A stretch of DNA of 21,655 nt, taken from Gaiellasilicea sp035645095 (GTDB lineage: Bacteria; Actinomycetota; Thermoleophilia; Gaiellales; Gaiellaceae). Location of the stretch: positions 1-21,655 of the forward strand of contig DASQNG010000152.1 of the NCBI GenBank assembly GCA_035645095.1, given 5' to 3'. Position 1 is the stretch's first letter, and every line of letters begins with the position of its first letter. Positions 14,047-21,655 of this stretch are shown piece by piece. The translations under genes were made by a program, and so were the position numbers. The notes below the pieces were generated by a model, which worked only from the letters and a program-made list of their open reading frames with translations, made no database searches and was not told where the DNA came from.

Positions 14047-14063
<17 letters not shown>
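12999..14063 (+). CDS. carA: Carbamoyl-phosphate synthase small subunit (glutaminase)
   Basis: The product (354 residues) hydrolyses glutamine and passes ammonia to CarB. Residues 1-150 are the CarA-specific N-terminal domain (LALEDGTVFRGESVGA, FTTAMTGYQETVTDPS, LTGIDTRTLV). The class I amidotransferase domain follows. It shows VVDYGCKRSILR, LSNGPGDP, nucleophile Cys246 in LGICLGHQLL, and His327/Glu329 in QFHPEAGPGP; FGHRGTNHPV is also typical. The triad is complete. ATG 12999 overlaps the pyrC stop by four bases. The 3' end overlaps carB by 17 bases, consistent with balanced expression of the two subunits. Confidence 0.96.
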
Positions 14064-16972
<2,909 letters not shown>

Positions 16973-16992
<20 letters not shown>

Positions 16993-17686
16993 CGTTGCCG
17001 GCCTCGAGCAGGTCGGGCCTTACACACTCCTGCGACTCGCGGCGGGCGGCCTCGATCCGGGCGTCCCGGGCCAGTTCTTCATGCTCGAGGCGCCGGGAAG
17101 GTTGCTGCCGCGGCCGCTCAGCCTCTGCCTCGCGATGGCAGGCGAGCTCGGATTCCTGATCGACCCGGTCGGTCCCGGGACTCGAGCCCTCTGCGGCCTC
17201 GGCACCGGCGACCGGATCCACGTCCTCGGCCCACTCGGCAACGGCTTCCGTCTCGACGTCGAGCGGCCGCTCCTCGTCGGCGGCGGGATCGGCATCGCGC
17301 CCTTCCCGTACCTCTCCCGGTGCCTCGCGGCGCGGCGGGGCGCCGTGCCGCCGGCGCTCCTCGGCTTCCGGAGCGCGTGGCACGCGGAGGCGGCGGCGCT
17401 CGTTCCGAAGGCGGAGGCGTGCCTCGAGCCGACGTATGTCACGGAGCTCCTCCCGCCGGGGCACCACGACGTCCTCGCCTGCGGCCCCGAGCCGATGCTG
17501 CGTGCCGTGGCCGAGATCGCGCCGGAGGCGCAACTCGCGTGGGAGGCGCCGATGGCCTGCGGCTACGGCGCTTGCTACGGCTGCGCGGTCGAACTCGGCG
17601 GCGAGCTGCGCCGTCTCTGCGTCGACGGGCCGGTGCTCGGAGACGCGGCGCGACGGGGCGCCACGAGGCTCGAGGCGGCGGCGTGA
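16973..17686 (+). CDS. pyrK: Dihydroorotate dehydrogenase electron transfer subunit
   Basis: The product (237 residues) is the FAD and [2Fe-2S] subunit that passes electrons from the PyrD subunit to NAD+ in type 1B dihydroorotate dehydrogenase. The FAD-binding segment RPLSLC (47-52) is followed by GGGIGIAPF (103-111) for nucleotide binding and LACGPEPML (168-176). The cluster ligands are Cys196, Cys201, Cys204 and Cys216 (MACGYGACYGC, then RLCVDGPV), the C-x4-C-x2-C-xn-C pattern. The start is a TTG at 16973 with a strong AGGAGAGG at 16958-16965 and 7-base spacing; no ATG or GTG is nearby. It overlaps carB by 20 bases and pyrD follows at once, matching its partner role. Confidence 0.93.
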
Positions 17687-18597
17687 TGCTCCTGAACGCC
17701 TCGGGCTGCCTCGACGCCCTGGCCGCGCCGGACGTGGCGCGGACGCTGGACGCGTTCGTGACGAAGACGATCACGCCGCTCCCGCGCGGCGGCAACCTGC
17801 CGGTACGGATCGCGGAGACGGAAGCGGGGATGCTGAACTCGATCGGCCTCGCGAACCCGGGCCGCGAGCGGTTCCTCGCGGAGCACCTGCCGCGCCTGCG
17901 CGCGCTCGGGGTCCCGCTCTGGGTCTCCGTCGGGGGGTTCGCCGCGACGGAGTACGCCGAGACGTGCGCGGCGCTCGGAGACGCGGGTGGCGTGACGGCC
18001 GTCGAGCTCAACCTCTCGTGCCCGAACGTGGACGACGGCCCCGACGGCGCGGCGGAGATCGTCGCCGCCTGCCGCTCGGCGACGCGCCTGCCGCTCTACG
18101 CGAAGCTCTCGCCCTCGGCGTGGGACGTCGCGGCCGCCGCGCGCGCGGTCGAGGCCGCCGGTGCCGACGGGCTCTCGCTCGTCAACACGCTCCGCGGCCT
18201 CTCGCTCGACGAGCGCACGCTCCGCCCACGGCTCGCGGCCGGCACGGGAGGCTATTCCGGGCCGGCGCTGAAACCGGTGGCGCTCGCGGCCGTGTGGGCC
18301 TGCCGCCGCGCGACCCGCCTCCCGATCGTCGGAATGGGCGGCGTCGGGAGCGGCCTCGACGCGCTCGAGCTGCTCGCCGCAGGTGCGAGCGCGGTCGCGC
18401 TCGGCACCGTATTGTTCGCTGACCCCGACGCCCCCGACCGGATCCGCGCAGAGCTTCGGCAGGAGGCCGTCGCCCGCGGCTTCGAGGAGCCGCTTCAGGC
18501 GCGCGACACTGCCCACGAGACGCCTCCGGCGCTGTCGTCAGCCGAGGCAACGGTGCAACAAAAAGTCCTGCAAAGCCGCATAAAATTGACTGCTTGA
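17686..18597 (+). CDS. pyrD: Dihydroorotate dehydrogenase, type 1B catalytic subunit
   Basis: The product (303 residues) oxidises dihydroorotate to orotate with FMN. The catalytic Cys112 lies in ELNLSCPNV, which marks class 1 enzymes (class 2 uses Ser). KTIT (27-30), NSIGLANPG, YAKLSP, LVNTLRG, GGYSGPALKPVAL and GMGGVGSG complete the FMN barrel pattern. The preceding pyrK makes this a PyrDK heterotetramer using NAD+, and no membrane anchor is present. ATG 17686 shares one base with the pyrK stop; an in-frame GTG at 17683 is an alternative. From about residue 270 the protein has a tail rich in Gln, Lys and Ser whose codons are AT-richer than the rest. That stretch coincides with the mihF promoter, so the tail is probably a by-product. 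Confidence 0.95.
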   Translation: MLLNASGCLDALAAPDVARTLDAFVTKTITPLPRGGNLPVRIAETEAGMLNSIGLANPGRERFLAEHLPRLRALGVPLWVSVGGFAATEYAETCAALGDAGGVTAVELNLSCPNVDDGPDGAAEIVAACRSATRLPLYAKLSPSAWDVAAAARAVEAAGADGLSLVNTLRGLSLDERTLRPRLAAGTGGYSGPALKPVALAAVWACRRATRLPIVGMGGVGSGLDALELLAAGASAVALGTVLFADPDAPDRIRAELRQEAVARGFEEPLQARDTAHETPPALSSAEATVQQKVLQSRIKLTA

Positions 18598-18621
18598 CGC
18601 TGTCGCCGCGGCTGCTAGACT
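18594..18621 (+). promoter_or_regulatory. mihF promoter overlapping the pyrD stop codon
   Basis: The -35 box TTGACG (18594-18599) contains the pyrD TGA. A 16-base spacer leads to the -10 box TAGACT (18616-18621), 9 bases before the mihF ATG. An A/T-rich stretch at 18557-18591, with AAAAAG and TAAAATT, precedes it and could act as an UP-like element. It has the best -35/-10 match I found in the window. Confidence 0.75.
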
Positions 18622-18630
18622 CCCGCGCTC

Positions 18631-18960
18631 ATGGTGACGTCGAAGACGCAGGCCCAGGCCCCTCTGCGCTCGCTGGACCAACGGATGGAGGCGCTCAAGC
18701 GGGCGAACGACATCCGGGTCAGGCGTGCGCAGCTGAAGAAGGACCTGAAGGAAGGCCGCGCGCAGATCGAGTCGATCCTGCTCGATCCGCCGGAGTGCGT
18801 GTCGACCGCGAAGGTCTTCGACATGCTCATGGCCGTGCCGAAGTTCGGACGCGTCAAGGCGGCGCGGCTGCTCAACCAGTGCCGCATCAGCCAGTCGAAG
18901 ACGGTGGGCGGCCTCTCCGAGCGGCAGCGCGGCGAACTGGTTGAGCTCTTCAACCGCTAG
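18631..18960 (+). CDS. mihF: Integration host factor, actinobacterial type (mIHF)
   Basis: The product (109 residues) is the actinobacterial nucleoid protein mIHF/sIHF, unrelated in fold to E. coli IHF. It bends DNA and compacts the chromosome. The helical N-terminal part (LDQRMEALKRANDIRVRRAQ, then LKKDLKEG) is followed by the helix-two-turn-helix-like core VPKFGRVKAARLLNQCRIS, which binds the DNA backbone, and ends VGGLSERQRGELVELF. Length matches the family. The order mihF-gmk-rpoZ-coaBC is classic for actinobacteria. A strong separate promoter suits an abundant protein. ATG 18631 is 9 bases after the -10 box, so the mRNA is leaderless or nearly so; GTG 18634 is a second option. Confidence 0.95.
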   Translation: MVTSKTQAQAPLRSLDQRMEALKRANDIRVRRAQLKKDLKEGRAQIESILLDPPECVSTAKVFDMLMAVPKFGRVKAARLLNQCRISQSKTVGGLSERQRGELVELFNR

Positions 18961-19537
18961 ATCCCGCTCCGTCTTCGTCGTCACCGGTCCGTCCGGCGCC
19001 GGGAAGGGGACGCTGATCAAGCGCCTCGTGGAGCGGCAGCCGGAGCTCGAGATCGCGGTCTCGGCGACGACGCGCCAGCAGCGGCCGGGGGAGACGGACG
19101 GGCGCGAGTACTGGTTCCTCGACGAGGCCGAGTTCGTGCGCCGCGTGCACGAGGGCGGGTTCCTCGAGCACGTGCAGTACGTCGGCGGCCGCTACGGGAC
19201 GCTCGCATCCGAGCTCGAGCGGATCGCCGACGAGGGGCGGGTTTGCGTGCTCGAGCTCGAGATCGAGGGCGCACTGCGGGTGCAGGAGGAGGTGGCGGGG
19301 AGCGTGACGCTCTTCATCGCGGCCGACCTGCCGGAGCTCGAGCGCCGGCTGCGCGCCCGCGCGACGGAGAGCTCCGGGGAGATCGGCGAGCGGATCGCGC
19401 TCGCGCGGCATCAGCTCGAGCAGGCGTACCGCTTCCGCTACATGGTGCGGAACGACGACGTCGAGCGGGCTACGGAGGCGCTCGCGGCGCTCGTGGAGCG
19501 AGAGCTGGCGCTCGCAGGTAGCATGGTGCCGCGATGA
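18941..19537 (+). CDS. gmk: Guanylate kinase
   Basis: The product (198 residues) phosphorylates GMP to GDP with ATP. The P-loop GPSGAGKGT is at about 16-24. GMP-binding elements SATTRQQRPGETDGREYWFL and the segment around LEHVQYVGGRYGT follow, then VLELEIEGALRVQ and a lid region with RLRARATESSGEI. All are as in the family. No ATG or GTG precedes the conserved start VFVVTGPSG, so the TTG at 18941, 20 bases inside mihF, is the likeliest start although its Shine-Dalgarno sequence is weak; coupling to mihF translation would explain that. The 3' end overlaps rpoZ as ATGA. Confidence 0.94.
   Translation: MSSSTARSRSVFVVTGPSGAGKGTLIKRLVERQPELEIAVSATTRQQRPGETDGREYWFLDEAEFVRRVHEGGFLEHVQYVGGRYGTLASELERIADEGRVCVLELEIEGALRVQEEVAGSVTLFIAADLPELERRLRARATESSGEIGERIALARHQLEQAYRFRYMVRNDDVERATEALAALVERELALAGSMVPR
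19519..19524 (+). promoter_or_regulatory. -10-like box TAGCAT before rpoZ
   Basis: TAGCAT lies inside the 3' end of gmk and ends 9 bases before the rpoZ ATG. It could give rpoZ an extra near-leaderless transcript in addition to read-through from mihF. Confidence 0.35.
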
Positions 19538-19767
19538 TCCATCCCCGCATCGACACGCTGCTCGAGAACGTCGACTCCCGCTACGCCCTCGTGATCGTGG
19601 CGGCGAAGCGCGCGCGGCAGATCAACAACTACCACCACCAGCTCGGTGAGGGTATGGGCTTCGAGGAAGCGCCGCCGCCGCTCGTCGAGTCGCGCTCGAA
19701 GAACTACTTGACCATGTCCCTGGAGGAGATCGCCCAGGGCAAGCTCAAGTACGACTACCGCACGTAG
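19534..19767 (+). CDS. rpoZ: RNA polymerase omega subunit
   Basis: The product (77 residues) is the small subunit that helps fold and hold the beta' subunit of RNA polymerase. The conserved segment SRYALVIVAAKRARQINNY is at about 15-33. The C-terminal part KNYLTMSLEEIAQGKLKYD matches the actinobacterial form. ATG 19534 overlaps the gmk stop by four bases. It ends the mihF-gmk-rpoZ group; a hairpin follows 7 bases after the stop. Confidence 0.95.
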   Translation: MIHPRIDTLLENVDSRYALVIVAAKRARQINNYHHQLGEGMGFEEAPPPLVESRSKNYLTMSLEEIAQGKLKYDYRT

Positions 19768-19774
19768 ACGACCC

Positions 19775-19793
19775 GCGGCTCGCTCCGGGCCGC
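19775..19793 (+). terminator. Hairpin after rpoZ
   Basis: GCGGCTC pairs with GGGCCGC (7 bp, one G-U) around a 5-base loop. No U-tract follows, as is common in GC-rich actinobacteria. It lies between the rpoZ stop and the coaBC -10 region. Confidence 0.4.
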
Positions 19794-19803
19794 TGCAGCG
19801 CGG

Positions 19804-19813
19804 TAGGCACAAT
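19804..19813 (+). promoter_or_regulatory. -10 region TAGGCACAAT before coaBC
   Basis: CACAAT (19808-19813) ends 6 bases before the ATG at 19820, and TAGGCA overlaps it. Either would give a near-leaderless coaBC mRNA. No Shine-Dalgarno sequence is seen. Confidence 0.4.
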
Positions 19814-19819
19814 GTGCGC

Positions 19820-21013
19820 ATGGCCCGGATCCTGTTCGGCGTCACGGGCGGCATCGCGGCGTACAAGGCGTGCGAGGCGCTCCGGCTGCTCGTCCGGGCC
19901 GGTCACGACGTGCTGCCGCTGCCGACGCCCGGCGCGGAGCGCTTCGTCAACGCGGAGACGTTCTTCGCGCTCGCGCGCAAACCGCGAAGCGACGACCCGT
20001 ATCCGCACCTCACCCGCGCGGACGCGCTCGTCGTCGCGCCGCTGACCGCCAACACGCTCGCGAAGTTTGCCCACGGGCTCGCCGACAACGTGCTCACGGA
20101 GGCGGCGCTCGCGCATGGTGGGCCACTCGTCCTCGCGCCGGCCATGAACACCCGCATGTGGGAACACCCTGCGACCCGCGCGAACGTCGTGCTCCTGCGC
20201 GAGCGCGGTGCCGTCCTCGTCGGTCCCGGCACGGGCGAGCTCGCCGAGGGCGAGGTCGGGCCGGGTCGCATGGCCGAGCCGGAGGAGATCGCCGCCGCCG
20301 TGGAGGCGGCCCTCCGTGGCGACGTCGTCGGCACGCTCTCCGGGAAGCGCGTCCTCGTCAGCGCGGGCGGGACCCGGGAGCCGCTCGATGCAGTGCGCTT
20401 CCTCGGGAACCGCTCGTCCGGGCGGATGGGAGCGGCGATCGCAACGGAAGCCCGCCGCCGCGGTGCGACGGTCACTCTGCTCGCGGCGAACCTCGCGGTG
20501 CCGGCGCCGGAGGGCGTCGAGGTCGTCGAGACACCGACGGCCGCCGACCTCGAGCGCGAGGCCGCCGCGCGGGCGCCGGAGGCGGACGTGGTCGTGATGG
20601 CGGCGGCCGTCGCCGATTACCGGCCCGCCGCACCCTCCGTCGACAAGCGCGCGAAGGGAGACGAGCCGTGGTCGCTGCAGCTCGAGCCGACGACCGACGT
20701 CTTGCAGCTCCTGGGGGCGCGTGAGCGGAACGGGCAGGTGCTCGTCGGCTTCGGCGCCGAACTCGGGGCGGCCGGTCTCGAGCGAAAGCGGGCGATGCTG
20801 CACTGCAAGAACGTGGATCTCGTCGTCTACAACGACGTGGGGCGAAACGACATCGGCTTCGACGCGACCGAGAACGAGGTCGTGCTGGTGACCGAGAGAG
20901 GGGAGCGGGACGTGCCGAAGGCGCCGAAGGAGCAGGTCGCGGCCGCCGTGCTCGACGAGGTCGAACGGCTGCTCGAGCAGAAGGGAGCGGAGGTGACGCG
21001 TGGAGGCGCATAG
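19820..21013 (+). CDS. coaBC: Bifunctional phosphopantothenoylcysteine decarboxylase/synthetase
   Basis: The product (397 residues) carries out two coenzyme A steps. CoaB joins cysteine to phosphopantothenate, and the flavin enzyme CoaC decarboxylates the product. The N-terminal CoaC half shows ILFGVTGGIAAYKACE, ALVVAPLTANTLAKFAHG and PAMNTRMWEHP. The clamp reads ELAEGEVGPGRMAEPEE, where many enzymes have ACG; the Cys is replaced by Glu. The CoaB half begins near 175 (GKRVLVSAGGTREPLDAVRF, then NRSSGRMG) and includes MAAAVADYRP and CKNVDLVVYNDV, then IGFDATENEV. I preferred ATG 19820 over an in-frame GTG at 19814 because the family begins at MARIL. The MoxR gene starts inside its 3' end. Confidence 0.94.
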   Translation: MARILFGVTGGIAAYKACEALRLLVRAGHDVLPLPTPGAERFVNAETFFALARKPRSDDPYPHLTRADALVVAPLTANTLAKFAHGLADNVLTEAALAHGGPLVLAPAMNTRMWEHPATRANVVLLRERGAVLVGPGTGELAEGEVGPGRMAEPEEIAAAVEAALRGDVVGTLSGKRVLVSAGGTREPLDAVRFLGNRSSGRMGAAIATEARRRGATVTLLAANLAVPAPEGVEVVETPTAADLEREAAARAPEADVVVMAAAVADYRPAAPSVDKRAKGDEPWSLQLEPTTDVLQLLGARERNGQVLVGFGAELGAAGLERKRAMLHCKNVDLVVYNDVGRNDIGFDATENEVVLVTERGERDVPKAPKEQVAAAVLDEVERLLEQKGAEVTRGGA

Positions 21014-21655
21014 GGGGGCGGCGGCCGTCGCGCCCCGGGCCGAGGCGTTCGAACGGGTCGCCGCGAACCTCGCGAAGGTCGTGCACGCGCCGGCTGCCAC
21101 CCTCCGGCTCTGCGTGCTCTGCCTGCTCGCGGAGGGGCACCTGATCATCGAGGACTTCCCCGGGGTGGGGAAGACGATGCTGGCGAAGGCGCTCGCGCGC
21201 TCGCTCGACCTCGAGTTCTCGCGCCTCCAGTTCACGCCCGACCTCCTCCCGTCGGACGTCACCGGCGTCAACGTGTTCAACCAGCGCACGAACGAGTTCG
21301 AGTTCCGCGCCGGCCCCGTCTTCGCCAACGTCCTGCTCGTCGACGAGATCAACCGCGCCTCGCCGAAGACGCAGTCGTCGTTGCTCGAGGCCATGCAGGA
21401 GAACCAGGTGACGGTCGAGGGGCACACGTACCCGCTGGAGCGGCCGTTCATGGTGCTCGCGACGCAGAACCCGATCGAGTACGAGGGGACGTACCCACTC
21501 CCCGAGGCCCAGCTCGACCGCTTCACGATGCGGATCTCGATCGGCTACCCGCCCCTCGCGGAGGAGGCGAGGATGCTGGCCGAGCAGACGACGGAGCCGC
21601 CGCTGGAGGCGCTCCAACCGGTCGCCGGCGCCGTCGAGCTGCTCAGGGCGATCGA
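21000..21655 (+). CDS. MoxR-family AAA+ ATPase (5' part, runs off the window)
   Basis: About 218 residues are visible. MoxR AAA+ proteins act as chaperones that load metals or mature protein complexes, usually beside DUF58 and von Willebrand A-domain genes. The Walker A motif PGVGKT is at 54-59 and Walker B LLVDEINRA at 112-120. Also visible are LQFTPDLLPSDVTG, QENQVTVEG, the sensor region VLATQNPIEYEGTYPLPEAQ and LDRFTMRI, all typical of MoxR. GTG 21000 lies 6 bases after GGAGG (20989-20993) and overlaps coaBC by 14 bases, so the two may be co-transcribed. The frame is open at the right edge, so the lid domain and downstream partners cannot be seen. Confidence 0.92.
   Translation, partial: MEAHRGAAAVAPRAEAFERVAANLAKVVHAPAATLRLCVLCLLAEGHLIIEDFPGVGKTMLAKALARSLDLEFSRLQFTPDLLPSDVTGVNVFNQRTNEFEFRAGPVFANVLLVDEINRASPKTQSSLLEAMQENQVTVEGHTYPLERPFMVLATQNPIEYEGTYPLPEAQLDRFTMRISIGYPPLAEEARMLAEQTTEPPLEALQPVAGAVELLRAI

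Overview
The window is dense, very GC-rich bacterial DNA with short intergenic gaps and codons ending mostly in G or C. It carries an actinobacterial-type integration host factor (mihF) directly upstream of gmk-rpoZ-coaBC, and a Gram-positive-type LexA operator (CGAAC-N4-GTTCG). I infer a member of the Actinomycetota, possibly a deep-branching class such as Thermoleophilia. The phylum is fairly safe; the class is a guess. I see no insertion sequence, prophage, CRISPR array or sign of recent transfer.

Left part (1-4514): the 3' end of an unidentified gene with a CxxC motif, a small coiled-coil protein, and two minus-strand genes (a CorA-family metal transporter and an Ala-rich coiled-coil protein). 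A tRNA-Arg(CCG) and an S9-family prolyl-oligopeptidase-like hydrolase follow on the plus strand.

Middle part (4537-10140, all plus strand): an enolase-superfamily epimerase overlapping a DUF1611 gene, a pair known from D-glutamate catabolism (DgcA/DgcN). Then come a secreted clan GH-A glycosidase-like protein, a YfcE-type phosphoesterase, a tiny membrane-anchored LysM protein with two perfect LexA boxes in its promoter and start codon, RNase Z and a DUF2007-like small protein. The LysM gene looks like an SOS-induced cell-division inhibitor analogous to Bacillus YneA or mycobacterial Rv2719c.

Right part (10141-21655): a pyrimidine operon pyrR-pyrB-pyrC-carA-carB-pyrK-pyrD whose genes overlap or abut, led by a PyrR-binding RNA hairpin that also pairs with the pyrR Shine-Dalgarno sequence. 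It encodes carbamoyl phosphate synthetase, aspartate transcarbamoylase, dihydroorotase and a type 1B (PyrDK) dihydroorotate dehydrogenase. pyrE and pyrF are not in the window. CarB appears to lack about 80 residues of the usual oligomerization domain. A strong promoter overlapping the pyrD stop codon then drives mihF-gmk-rpoZ, followed by coaBC and the start of a MoxR-type AAA+ ATPase gene that runs off the right edge.

A recurrent theme is a TAnnnT-like -10 box placed 6-10 bases before the start codon, suggesting many leaderless or near-leaderless transcripts. All calls were made by reading the sequence; no database search was possible.
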